Shown here piece by piece: positions 53,647 to 62,432 of a stretch of DNA of 64,000 nucleotides. Below the pieces are notes generated by a model. The model ran no database searches, was not told the origin of the DNA, and saw nothing but the letters and a program-made list of their open reading frames with translations. Every line of letters starts with the position of its first letter. Within the stretch, counting starts at the first letter, position 1. The stretch lies in the NCBI GenBank assembly GCA_902762385.1, contig CACWNQ010000001.1:124001-188000 (forward strand), written 5' to 3'. Both the position numbers and the translations under genes were made by a program. Source of the stretch: an uncultured Bacteroidales bacterium. GTDB lineage: Bacteria > Bacteroidota > Bacteroidia > Bacteroidales > Muribaculaceae.

Positions 53647-54957
53647 CTACTGGACGCGAGTGATGTGTGCGCCCAAGGCATTGAGTCGCTCGTCAATCCT
53701 GGAGTAACCTCGGTCGATTTGCTCTATGTGGCCAATGTGACTCACGCCATCGGCACTCATTGCGGCAATGAGCATTGCAATACCGGCACGTATGTCGGGC
53801 GATACCATTTTTCTTGCCCTCAGGTGAATGTTGTGGTCGTGCCCGATGACTACTGCACGGTGTGGGTCGCACAAGATGATTTGAGCACCCATGTCGATGA
53901 GTTTGTCGACAAAAAACAATCGGCTCTCAAACATCTTTTGATGAATCAACACGCTCCCCCGTGCCTGAGTTGCCACAACGAGCAAAACGCTCAATAAGTC
54001 GGGGGTGAGACCAGGCCAAATGGCGTCGGCAAGTGTGAGGATTGAACCATCCATAAATCGGTCAATCTCATAATGGTCTTGCTGTGGAATGTACATGTCG
54101 TTGCCTCGCTGCTCGAGTCTCAACCCCAAGCGCCTGAAACTGTGGGGGATAATGCCCAGATTAGGCCACGACACATTTTTAATGGTCAACTCACTGCCTG
54201 TCATGGCTGCCATGCCTATGAAGCTGCCCACCTCAATCATGTCGGGCAGAATAATGTGGTGTGTCCCATGCAACGAGTCCACACCCTCGATGGTGAGCAG
54301 ATTAGAAGCGATGCCACTGATGCGTGCTCCCATGTTGTTAAGCATCTTGCACAGTTGCTGGATATAGGGCTCGCAAGCAGCATTATAGATGGTAGTGGTA
54401 CCCGATGCCATCACAGCTGCCATCACAATGTTGGCAGTACCAGTTACCGAAGCCTCATCGAGTAACATGTAGGTGCCACGCAGGCGACCTCCTGACTGAA
54501 ATCGGTAAGCCTGCTTGGCCTGATCAAAAGCGAAAGTTGCCCCTAAATTGCCAAGCCCCCTAAAGTGAGTGTCGAGCCTGCGTCGCCCAATCTTGTCGCC
54601 ACCTGGAGTGGCATAGTACATCATTCCCATCCTTGTGAGTAGTGGCGCAATTATCATGACCGAACCTCGCAGCTTGGTGCATTGGTCCATGAAGTCTTCA
54701 CTACTGATAAAGTGACTGTCGATGTGCTCGGCTTTGAAACTGTAAGTGTTGTCGTTTTTCTTGCTAATGGTTACTCCCATGTCGCTGAGCAAGTTGATGA
54801 GATTGTTCACATCTAGAATGTCGGGGACATTCTCAATGATTACTTCTTGTGTGGTTAGGAGCGTAGCACAAATCACTTGCAAAGCCTCGTTCTTTGCTCC
54901 TTGGGGAGTGATTTCGCCGTGCAGTGTGTGATTTCCTTCAACTATGAATGATGCCAT
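53647..54957 (-). CDS. murA: UDP-N-acetylglucosamine 1-carboxyvinyltransferase, Asp-type
   Basis: First committed step of peptidoglycan synthesis, transfer of enolpyruvate from PEP to UDP-GlcNAc. At 436 residues it is typical. The N-terminal GEITPQGAKNEALQV holds the conserved Lys-Asn. In the active-site loop the usual Cys is replaced by Asp: YATPGGDKIGRRRLDTHF (Asp near residue 121). This Cys-to-Asp form is known to be fosfomycin-insensitive in other bacteria. It lies 19 bp after murB in the same direction. Confidence 0.94.
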   Translation of the reverse strand: MASFIVEGNHTLHGEITPQGAKNEALQVICATLLTTQEVIIENVPDILDVNNLINLLSDMGVTISKKNDNTYSFKAEHIDSHFISSEDFMDQCTKLRGSVMIIAPLLTRMGMMYYATPGGDKIGRRRLDTHFRGLGNLGATFAFDQAKQAYRFQSGGRLRGTYMLLDEASVTGTANIVMAAVMASGTTTIYNAACEPYIQQLCKMLNNMGARISGIASNLLTIEGVDSLHGTHHIILPDMIEVGSFIGMAAMTGSELTIKNVSWPNLGIIPHSFRRLGLRLEQRGNDMYIPQQDHYEIDRFMDGSILTLADAIWPGLTPDLLSVLLVVATQARGSVLIHQKMFESRLFFVDKLIDMGAQIILCDPHRAVVIGHDHNIHLRARKMVSPDIRAGIAMLIAAMSADGVSHIGHIEQIDRGYSRIDERLNALGAHITRVQ

Positions 54958-54976
54958 GTTGCTTGTTTATTTTTTT

Positions 54977-55993
54977 CTATATGTAATTTACTTCGGGATA
55001 AATGTTGATGTTGAACTTGTCGCGAACACTTTTTTGGATAAGAGATGCAAGTTGCATGATGTGGGCAGGAGTGGCATGACATTTATTTACAATTATTAAT
55101 GGCTGCTTTTCATATACAGCGGCGCCACCGTAGCATTTACCCTTCAGTCCACACTGCTCAATGAGCCATGCTGCCGGAATCTTCACCTCGCTCTCGTTGA
55201 TGACGAAATGTGGAATCTCGTTATAGCTTAAAGCTAAGTTGCGGAACAACTCAGCCGGAACCACTGGGTTCTTAAAGAAGCTGCCAGCACTACCTAGCTG
55301 GCTTGGTTCAGGCAGTTTTGACTTTCGTATGGCAATTACTGCATCACGAATTTCTTGTGCAGTTGGCATCTGGGCAAGTGAGCGCAGGTCTTTCAATTGC
55401 CCATAATCTAAATTCACAACAGGAGTGGCTGAAAGACTGAAAACCACAGCAGTTACAATGTATTGACCCTTAAGGCTGTTCTTGAAGATGCTGTCACGAT
55501 ACCCATACTCGCATTCTTCAACTTGAAAAACTCTGGGTTGGCCTGTGGCAATTTCGATTGTCTCTACTTCTTTAATGATTGTTTCCACTTCTACACCATA
55601 GGCCCCAATATTTTGAACTGCCGCAGCTCCCACTTCGCCAGGAATGTAAGAGAGGTTCTCGCAGCCATAATGGTTTTGTTGGGCCATCGCGGCACAAAAG
55701 TCGTCCCACACAACACCTGAACCTGCCCTGACGATTATTTCTTGATTGCTGCGCGAAACGTACTCAATGAACTTGATGTTGGAATGCAGCACTGTTCCAT
55801 CAAAATCTTTGGTGAAAAGCAGATTGCTGCCACAGCCAATGTGCAGGATGTGTTGATGTTTATCACAAACCTCTTTAAGGATTGTGATAAGTTCATCGAC
55901 TGTGTCGTAAGTGATAAACTGACTGGCCTTAACATCTAAGCCAAAGGTGTTATGGCTGCGCAGCGAGTAATTATACCGTCTTGTGATGGGCAT
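54977..55993 (-). CDS. murB: UDP-N-acetylenolpyruvoylglucosamine reductase
   Basis: NADPH- and FAD-dependent reduction that yields UDP-MurNAc. At 338 residues it is the long (type I, E. coli-like) form. Motifs are SLRSHNTFGLDVKA at the N-terminus, FAD contacts in LHIGCGSNLLF and LSYIPGEVGAAAVQNIGAYG, the proton-donor Ser in LGSAGSFFKNPVV, and the C-terminal IYPEVNYI. It is followed by murA, so the first two steps of the pathway are encoded together. Confidence 0.96.
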   Translation of the reverse strand: MPITRRYNYSLRSHNTFGLDVKASQFITYDTVDELITILKEVCDKHQHILHIGCGSNLLFTKDFDGTVLHSNIKFIEYVSRSNQEIIVRAGSGVVWDDFCAAMAQQNHYGCENLSYIPGEVGAAAVQNIGAYGVEVETIIKEVETIEIATGQPRVFQVEECEYGYRDSIFKNSLKGQYIVTAVVFSLSATPVVNLDYGQLKDLRSLAQMPTAQEIRDAVIAIRKSKLPEPSQLGSAGSFFKNPVVPAELFRNLALSYNEIPHFVINESEVKIPAAWLIEQCGLKGKCYGGAAVYEKQPLIIVNKCHATPAHIMQLASLIQKSVRDKFNINIYPEVNYI

Positions 55994-56176
55994 AGTTTTT
56001 TCAAAAGAATAGTAATTGTCTCTTATCTACAAATGTTGTTTTGATTCAGGACGACAAAATTATATAAAAAAAGTGTCATAATGCACTATTTAACTAGATT
56101 TATATCGAGCAAGTGCACTATTTTAGGGCTTTTTAAATAAATAGACGTGAAATTACGGCTAGGTGCTGTGAAAGGC

Positions 56177-57019
56177 TTATTTCAGTATGACATGCTCGGC
56201 TGCGACTGTGTGATTGACAAAAATGGAAGCCACGGGCGAGAAGCGTGAAGCGTCTTCTGTGGTGCAGTAGTGGCAGGTTCTGCCTTGTGAGCAACGTTGC
56301 TCCATGTCGGGATGGCGCTTGAGGTAGTCTTTCAGGCTGGCAGCAACAATCGGTCCTTGCTCAATAATGTTGACGCCTGCTGGGGTATATTGCTTGATTT
56401 TGTCATAAAGAAGAGGGTAGTGTGTGCAACCCAGAATTATAGAGTCGATATCTTGGCATTGCGACATTAATGCATCCACATCTTTCTTCACAAAGTAGTC
56501 GGCACCTGGTCCGTCGCTTTCTCGATTCTCGACAAGTGGCACCCACATTGGGCAAGCATGGCTGTACACCTTGATGTCGGGGTGCATTTTCCCGATTTCA
56601 ATGTCGTAAGATAGACTTTGCACAGTGCCTGGTGTGCCAAATAGTCCTACCTTGCGGCTCTTGGTAATGTTGCCGATTTCCTCCACGGTGGGCCTGATGA
56701 CTCCCAAAACTCGACGGCTCGGGTCGAGCGTAGCAAGGTCGCGTTGCTGAATTGACCTAAGCGCCTTGGCCGATGCCGTGTTGCATGCTAATATAACAAG
56801 ATGGCACCCACGATTAAACAAATATTTAACCGCTTGCAGAGTGAACTCATAGACGAGCTGATAGGAGCGGTTTCCGTAGGGCGCTCGTGCGTTGTCGCCT
56901 AGGAAAATATAGTCGTATTGTGGCAATTCTTTCCTTATCTCGCGCAAGATGGAAAGACCTCCAAACCCTGAGTCAAACACTCCGATGGGAGCTGGTTGCG
57001 AACTGTATTGTGATGTCAT
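56177..57019 (-). CDS. murI: glutamate racemase
   Basis: Converts L-Glu to D-Glu for peptidoglycan. The ATG at 57019 (MTSQYSSQPAPIGVFDSGFGG) is used here, because the frame extends upstream only through a TTG and a TACCTTTG promoter box ends at 57037. The two catalytic Cys regions are LVILACNTASAKAL and SIILGCTHYPLLYD; DSGFGGLSI begins the family pattern. The length from this start is 280 residues. It stands 183 bp from murB, with no gene in that gap. Confidence 0.95.
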   Translation of the reverse strand: MTSQYSSQPAPIGVFDSGFGGLSILREIRKELPQYDYIFLGDNARAPYGNRSYQLVYEFTLQAVKYLFNRGCHLVILACNTASAKALRSIQQRDLATLDPSRRVLGVIRPTVEEIGNITKSRKVGLFGTPGTVQSLSYDIEIGKMHPDIKVYSHACPMWVPLVENRESDGPGADYFVKKDVDALMSQCQDIDSIILGCTHYPLLYDKIKQYTPAGVNIIEQGPIVAASLKDYLKRHPDMEQRCSQGRTCHYCTTEDASRFSPVASIFVNHTVAAEHVILK

Positions 57020-57036
57020 AGCGTGCAATTTTTATG

Positions 57037-57044
57037 CAAAGGTA
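57037..57044 (-). promoter_or_regulatory. -7 box TACCTTTG for murI
   Basis: A minus-strand TACCTTTG 17 bp before the ATG at 57019. It supports that start over the upstream TTG. Confidence 0.6.
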
Positions 57045-57062
57045 GTAAAAAGTTTTCAGTAA

Positions 57063-58127
57063 TCAGTTTTTCAGTTTAAAATAAGGGTTCTTGATAGCAT
57101 GGTGCTGTTGCTCATAGTAGGCGCTGTCGAGCAGCATTTTGCATTTTGCCGAGATGAGGTGCCCGAGATTATCATAATAGGCTCTCTCGTTGAAAACGAG
57201 ATCAGGGTGACTGCTGAAGTCATGAACCTTTTCATCACCGAAAATGGCCTTTATTGTCCACAAGTCTTGCCACTGCAGTTGTGGCCGGTTGTTACATGGT
57301 GGAACCAGGATGATGTAGTTTGTGCGATTCTTGTCGAGAATTTGTTTTATGTGTTTAAGATGTTCCTCTACATTTTCATCAATTGCTGGCTGAGAAACTA
57401 TAGGTAGAATGGCATGTTTTCGTTTTGCCAGTAATTGCGGTGTGAAAAAGTTGTCGGGACATTCTGATATGATTGAGTCTATTTTGCCATAATATATTTC
57501 GTTGAGTTGAGCTATTCGGTCGGGTGCATTGTTGGCAAGCATATTATGATTGAGCATTTCTTCCTTAAATCTGCTAGGAAACAGTGTATATTTCACTTGC
57601 GTCAAGTCTCGAAAAGCGTTGAAATGCAATGTGTGTAATTTAAACCAATTCTTTGTTCCTGATGTGGCGGGATGCTGAATAAATAGAATGTTGTCCTCTA
57701 TGGGCTGTCGTTCAAGCATCTCGACCTCGATGACAATTAGCGCATTTTTGATAGTTGTGCCATGGTCGTTAAGGAAATTCATCTTGTTGATGATTCCAGT
57801 GAGTGTCTCGGACGAAGCGTCAAAGTGCAGAATAGATGCTGTGCTGTCAAGATAGGGTTTCCAGTAACTCGCCTTGAAATTCTGCGACATTGATGAACCC
57901 AAGATAAAAGAGTCGTAATGGTACTTGCCATTATATAAAAGATATGTCTCAACCGATGTTAAACCAGCATTGCTGCCAACGATTACTGAATCTCTGCCTT
58001 GCTCATCACTAGTGATTGGGTGAACAATGTGGAATGGATCAACAAAAGCATAGAATGCCATGAAAAGAAAGACAGGCAAGGCGGCCAACAGAGTGCGCAA
58101 GCAGAATTTTTTTATTGAATCTTTCAT
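57063..58127 (-). CDS. membrane-anchored protein paired with the MBOAT acyltransferase
   Basis: A 354-residue protein with one N-terminal membrane anchor (about 12-30) and a large periplasmic domain. FILGSSMSQNF (near 75) has the position and shape of the Ser block in DltD/AlgJ-like SGNH proteins, and HDFSSHPDLVFNERAYYD with a later LGHL could be the C-terminal block. Such proteins act with MBOAT transferases to hand acyl groups to exported glycans. It starts 6 bp after the MBOAT gene. The family assignment is inferred mainly from context; no clear database-family name comes to mind. Confidence 0.6.
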   Translation of the reverse strand: MKDSIKKFCLRTLLAALPVFLFMAFYAFVDPFHIVHPITSDEQGRDSVIVGSNAGLTSVETYLLYNGKYHYDSFILGSSMSQNFKASYWKPYLDSTASILHFDASSETLTGIINKMNFLNDHGTTIKNALIVIEVEMLERQPIEDNILFIQHPATSGTKNWFKLHTLHFNAFRDLTQVKYTLFPSRFKEEMLNHNMLANNAPDRIAQLNEIYYGKIDSIISECPDNFFTPQLLAKRKHAILPIVSQPAIDENVEEHLKHIKQILDKNRTNYIILVPPCNNRPQLQWQDLWTIKAIFGDEKVHDFSSHPDLVFNERAYYDNLGHLISAKCKMLLDSAYYEQQHHAIKNPYFKLKN

Positions 58128-58133
58128 GGCGTT

Positions 58134-59531
58134 CTAGAATTGGAAATAAATGTATTGAATATCGGCTTTAGCGCCATAGAAAGCAATGATAAACAGCAAT
58201 GCCCAGTAGATAGACCATCGTGCTACGGTGGGCATTTTCAGGGTCATTATAGGAAATTCATGCTTGCGGCCAAGCCATTCTGTAATCAAAAAAGGCACAA
58301 TGTAATAAAATGCCGAAATGCCCATTGGCATGGTGAGATAACTGCCGTGAATTAAAGTGCTGATGCACTCTTCAAGGTGTGCAATGTTTGGCGAGCGAAA
58401 AGAGAGGAATATTAGTGCGAAAATCAAGAACGTGAGTAGGCATTTTGGAACATCTCTCAGTCGGGCATGGTCTGAATAACTAGTTTTCTTGAGGAATACA
58501 AATGGTAGCAACATCAAGCCGTTAACTGTTCCCCATGTCACGAATGTCCAGTCGGCTCCGTGCCATAATCCCGAGATTGCGAAAACTATCATAATGTTGA
58601 CGCAGGTTCGCCACTTTCCACGTCGTGAGCCACCAAGAGGGAAATAGATGTACTCTCTTAACCATGTCATTAGTGAGGTGTGCCATCGTTGCCACAATTC
58701 TTTCATTGAGCGAGAAAAGAAGGGGTAACGGAAATTAGCGATTATTTTAATATTGAAAAGCCGTGCCGAACCTATGGCAATGTCGCTGTATCCTGAGAAG
58801 TCAGTGTAAATTTGGAAAGCAAAGAGTATTGCTGCCATAATGATTGACGTAGCGCTCATTACCGAAGGGTGATACAGCAAATTGTCGACATACCCTGCAA
58901 GATTGTCGGCAATGACAAGTTTCTTTACCAGCCCCCACAAGATTTGACGCATTCCTATCACTGAGTTATAATAGTCGAATTGTTTTTTCTTTAGGAATTG
59001 GGGTAGTAGATTTCTCGCACGCTCAATGGGGCCAGCAACTAGTTGTGGAAAGAATGCTATATAGACAAAGAAAGCTATAATATTGCGTGTGGGCTGCGTT
59101 TTTCCATTATAAACATCAAGGCTATAACTTATGGCCTGAAGGGTGTAGAATGAAATTCCTACAGGCAACAGAATGTTGACGGTAGGCCAGTCGGGGTTAG
59201 CGCCAAAGAGTCGTAAAATGTCGGCAAAAGAGTCTTTAAAGAAGTTGAGATACTTGAATGTCGCTAGAATTCCTAGATTCAGAATAAGGTTTAATACCAA
59301 CCATGCTTTTGAACGGCTTGATTTATCGTTCTTTATTTTTAGTCCTGTTAGGAAAGTTGAAGTTGATGTGATTAGAATCAGTCCTAGAAATCTCCAGTCC
59401 CACCAGCCATAGAAAATGTAGCTTGCAGCCAATAGAAAAAGATTCTGCCACAGCAACCTGTTGCGCAGAATCCAATATCCTGCAAACACTAACGGCAGGA
59501 ACAGAGCATATGTGTAACTGTCAAATTGCAT
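58134..59531 (-). CDS. MBOAT family O-acyltransferase
   Basis: A 465-residue polytopic membrane protein (about 10 hydrophobic segments) of the AlgI/DltB-like MBOAT family, which moves acyl groups across the inner membrane for O-acylation of glycans. Diagnostic stretches are ELWQRWHTSLMTWLREYIYF with PLGGSRRG following, and the catalytic His in SGLWHGADWTFVTWG. It lies between the aminotransferase gene (9 bp) and the anchored partner (6 bp). The acceptor is probably a surface polysaccharide made with the deoxyaminosugar pathway encoded upstream; this is inference. Confidence 0.9.
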   Translation of the reverse strand: MQFDSYTYALFLPLVFAGYWILRNRLLWQNLFLLAASYIFYGWWDWRFLGLILITSTSTFLTGLKIKNDKSSRSKAWLVLNLILNLGILATFKYLNFFKDSFADILRLFGANPDWPTVNILLPVGISFYTLQAISYSLDVYNGKTQPTRNIIAFFVYIAFFPQLVAGPIERARNLLPQFLKKKQFDYYNSVIGMRQILWGLVKKLVIADNLAGYVDNLLYHPSVMSATSIIMAAILFAFQIYTDFSGYSDIAIGSARLFNIKIIANFRYPFFSRSMKELWQRWHTSLMTWLREYIYFPLGGSRRGKWRTCVNIMIVFAISGLWHGADWTFVTWGTVNGLMLLPFVFLKKTSYSDHARLRDVPKCLLTFLIFALIFLSFRSPNIAHLEECISTLIHGSYLTMPMGISAFYYIVPFLITEWLGRKHEFPIMTLKMPTVARWSIYWALLFIIAFYGAKADIQYIYFQF

Positions 59532-59540
59532 TAAATGTCA

Positions 59541-60665
59541 TCAGCACTTAAAGTCATTTATTATCTTGGCAATGGCCTGGGCATCACTTGGAGTGATAGG
59601 ATGGCCAATAGGTAGGCTGATAGCATGGTCGGCAATTTCGTTGGTAACAGGTAGTTTGTATGATTGGAAACGTCGATAACATGGCTGGCGATGAGGTGGT
59701 GTGGCATAATGAATGTCGGTCATCACACCTTTCTTTTCAAGATAAGACCGCATCTCGTCGCGTTTGTCCACACGTATCACATACTGGTGCCAAATCTGTA
59801 ACATGTCGTTGAAGATGTCGGGTTTCTTAACTAGTGGGTTAGTAATGTGTGTGTCATAGGCATCGGCAACCTCGGTGCGACGCATATTCTCAACATTTAG
59901 GTAGCGCAATTTCACTCTAAGCATAGCAGCTTGAATCTCGTCGATGCGGCAGTTTAAGCCAAGATAGATATTGTGATATCGGGTGTCGCTGCCATAATTG
60001 GCGATTGCCCTAATCGTTTTCGCTAGGTCCTCATCGTTAGTTACGACAGCACCAGCATCACCCAAAGCGCCTAGATTTTTTGTGGGGTAGAAGCTGATTG
60101 CACTGGCATGTCCCAAGCCTCCCGTGGTGAATGTTCCATTAAAACCTGCGACGTTTGATTTTGCTCCTATTCCTTGGGCATTATCTTCAATAACTTTGAG
60201 ATCATAACGTTTTGCAATAGTCATCAGTTCTTCATCCCAGCATGGAGTGCCGTATAGGTGAACTGGCATAATAGCTTTTACTGCGGGTGTGATAAGATTC
60301 TCGATGAGCGATGAGTCCATATTCATTGTGTCGCTTCGTGCATCACACAAGCATGGGGTCATTCCATTGTCGCTGATAGCTAATACTGACGCAATGTAAG
60401 TGTTGGCCGGTACAATCACATGGTCTTCATGGTGTAATACACCGAGTTCAATATAACCACGCAATATGAGTCGTAGCGCATCAAGTCCATTACTCACAGC
60501 TATGCAATATTTTGCCTCACATAGTCCAGCGATTTCTTGCTCAAGAAGATTGGTTTGCTCGCCACGCAGGTACCTTCCAGATTTAATTACATTGCATGCT
60601 GCCTCTTGCAGCTGTTCCATATAGGGTTCATTGGCTCGTGCCAAGTCAAGAAATTTATATTTCAT
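59541..60665 (-). CDS. DegT/DnrJ/EryC1/StrS sugar aminotransferase (FdtB/QdtB-like)
   Basis: A 374-residue PLP-dependent aminotransferase that adds an amino group to a keto-sugar nucleotide. ISFYPTKNLGALGDAGAVV (near 185) carries the PLP Lys, and VIEDNAQGIGAKS carries the Asp and Gln contacts. With RmlA, RmlB and FdtA-like isomerases upstream, the likely product is dTDP-3-amino-3,6-dideoxyhexose (Fuc3N or Qui3N). Its start overlaps the stop of the upstream cupin gene by four bases. No FdtC/QdtC N-acetyltransferase is seen in the window. Confidence 0.92.
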   Translation of the reverse strand: MKYKFLDLARANEPYMEQLQEAACNVIKSGRYLRGEQTNLLEQEIAGLCEAKYCIAVSNGLDALRLILRGYIELGVLHHEDHVIVPANTYIASVLAISDNGMTPCLCDARSDTMNMDSSLIENLITPAVKAIMPVHLYGTPCWDEELMTIAKRYDLKVIEDNAQGIGAKSNVAGFNGTFTTGGLGHASAISFYPTKNLGALGDAGAVVTNDEDLAKTIRAIANYGSDTRYHNIYLGLNCRIDEIQAAMLRVKLRYLNVENMRRTEVADAYDTHITNPLVKKPDIFNDMLQIWHQYVIRVDKRDEMRSYLEKKGVMTDIHYATPPHRQPCYRRFQSYKLPVTNEIADHAISLPIGHPITPSDAQAIAKIINDFKC

Positions 60666-61117
60666 GTGTGTTTATTCAGAGGTTTATTTGATGTTAGTAA
60701 CTTGAACTCATCGTAATTGCGCACGTAATCGCTTTCATCGTAGTGGTCAGATGCCAGCACCAGGCAAACCGAGCCTGACGAGAAATTGTGCTCTTTGCTC
60801 CACACTCCAGGAGTGACAAGCAGACCAAGATAAGGCCTGTTGAGGGTGACGTTGCGCTGGTTCACACCATCATCGAGGAGTACATCAAAGGCGCCACTTA
60901 TGGCAATAATCACTTGTTGAAGCGACTTGTGTGAATGACCACCTCGTTCTTCGCCTCCAGGAACATCATAGATGTAGAACACTCGTTTGATGTCAAAAGG
61001 AACCAAATCCCTATTCTCAGCAACGGAAAGGTTGCCATTGGGATGATGATGCTTGCCAAAGTCAATAATCTTGCATTGGTCGATGCTTGAGGTCTTATGC
61101 AGGTCGGTGTTACTCAT
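60662..61117 (-). CDS. FdtA/QdtA-like dTDP-keto-sugar 3,4-isomerase (HxH intact)
   Basis: A 151-residue WxcM-like cupin, predicted to convert dTDP-4-keto-6-deoxyglucose to the 3-keto isomer. It keeps the catalytic-type His pair in ERGGHSHKSLQQVI (near 59-72), then ISGAFDVLLDDG and YLGLLVTPGVW. An N-terminal extension of about 20 residues precedes the cupin. It overlaps the upstream paralogue by 8 bp and the aminotransferase by 4 bp, so the whole block is translationally coupled. Confidence 0.88.
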   Translation of the reverse strand: MSNTDLHKTSSIDQCKIIDFGKHHHPNGNLSVAENRDLVPFDIKRVFYIYDVPGGEERGGHSHKSLQQVIIAISGAFDVLLDDGVNQRNVTLNRPYLGLLVTPGVWSKEHNFSSGSVCLVLASDHYDESDYVRNYDEFKLLTSNKPLNKHT

Positions 61118-61511
61118 TTTTAAGTCTTATAAACTCATTAAAGTCTTCGATATAGTCGTTGGCATCGTATTCTGTGCTACTCATTACCAGTGCCACTGAA
61201 TTAGTGGAAAAATTGTCGATTGCTCGCCAAGTCATGCGTGGAACGTAGAGGCCATAGTAGGATCGCGCCATGTGGAATCGTTGCTCACCACTACCATCGT
61301 TGAGTACCACGTCAAAACTGCCTGATAGGGCAACAATGAATTCATCCTGCTCACGAAAGGCGTGGCCACCACGAAACATACCCCCCGGAACATCATAAAT
61401 CCAGTAGCAACGTTTCACCTCAAATGGAACATGCCCTTCACTCTCGATAAAGGAAAGGTTGCCACGTGGGTCACAAATTTTTGGCAGGTCTATTAACGTT
61501 GGCTTTGTCAT
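61110..61511 (-). CDS. FdtA/QdtA-like cupin with altered HxH (HAF)
   Basis: A 133-residue paralogue of the neighbouring cupin. The aligned motif is [17 protein letters not shown]: the first His stays, the second is Phe. The surrounding core ([24 protein letters not shown]) is well kept. It may isomerise a different face or be a non-catalytic partner of the neighbour; substrate is not known. It overlaps rmlA by four bases (61508-61511) upstream and the other cupin by 8 bp downstream. Confidence 0.85.
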   Translation of the reverse strand: MTKPTLIDLPKICDPRGNLSFIESEGHVPFEVKRCYWIYDVPGGMFRGGHAFREQDEFIVALSGSFDVVLNDGSGEQRFHMARSYYGLYVPRMTWRAIDNFSTNSVALVMSSTEYDANDYIEDFNEFIRLKNE

Positions 61512-62386
61512 ATTTTTCCAATTAGGTTGAGAAGATACTTGCCGTAGTCGTTCTTTGCCAAAGGCTTGGCGAGTTTACGTAGCTGCTTATCATCAATCCA
61601 TTGCTTACGATAGGCAATCTCTTCAAGTGCGGCCACTTGCACTCCTTGGCAAGTCTCGACAGTTGCAATGAAATTGCTTGCATCGAGCATCGATGCTGGA
61701 GTTCCTGTGTCGAGCCATGCAAAACCACGTCCCAGTGTCTTCACCATCACACGGTCTTGTTCCAGATAGTGCTGATTCACAGTAGTGATTTCTAATTCGC
61801 CGCGAGGTGACGGTTTTATATTCTTAGCCACTTCAATTACATCGTTGGGGTAGAAGTAAAGGCCTGTGACAGCATAATTAGATTTAGGCTGAGCAGGTTT
61901 CTCTTGAATATCAAAGGCCTTGCCATTCTCGTCAAAAGCTACCACGCCATATCGTTCTGGGTCTTTAACGGCATAGGCAAATAGTGTGGCGCAGCCTGTT
62001 GAACTAGTGGTGGCTAGGGCATCTTTGAGCATGCCGGTAAATCCTTGTCCGTAGAAGATGTTGTCGCCAAGCACTAGGCACACTGAATCTTCTCCTATGA
62101 ACTCCTCGCCAATAATAAAGGCTTGTGCGAGTCCGTCGGGTGATGGCTGCTCGGCATAACTGAATTTCACACCAATCTCTTCGCCAGAGCCTAACAGACG
62201 CTCAAACTGAGGCAAGTCATGTGGAGTGGAAATTATTAATATTTCTTTGATGCCAGCCAGCATTAGAACCGAGATGGGGTAGTAAATCATCGGTTTGTCA
62301 TAGATTGGCACCAGCTGTTTCGAGATGCCTTTGGTCACGGGATAAAGTCGTGTTCCCGAGCCACCTGCAAGAACTATACCTTTCAT
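61508..62386 (-). CDS. rfbA: glucose-1-phosphate thymidylyltransferase
   Basis: RmlA, which makes dTDP-glucose from glucose 1-phosphate and dTTP. At 292 residues it has the classic length. Signatures are [20 protein letters not shown] (residues 5-24), [26 protein letters not shown] and [16 protein letters not shown]. It begins the deoxysugar path and lies 46 bp after rmlB. Glucose 1-phosphate could come from the mutase at 8.7 kb. Confidence 0.97.
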   Translation of the reverse strand: MKGIVLAGGSGTRLYPVTKGISKQLVPIYDKPMIYYPISVLMLAGIKEILIISTPHDLPQFERLLGSGEEIGVKFSYAEQPSPDGLAQAFIIGEEFIGEDSVCLVLGDNIFYGQGFTGMLKDALATTSSTGCATLFAYAVKDPERYGVVAFDENGKAFDIQEKPAQPKSNYAVTGLYFYPNDVIEVAKNIKPSPRGELEITTVNQHYLEQDRVMVKTLGRGFAWLDTGTPASMLDASNFIATVETCQGVQVAALEEIAYRKQWIDDKQLRKLAKPLAKNDYGKYLLNLIGKI

Positions 62387-62432
62387 ATTCTTATTATCGT
62401 TTACAACTATTATTTCTTAATTGAGCGAAGCA

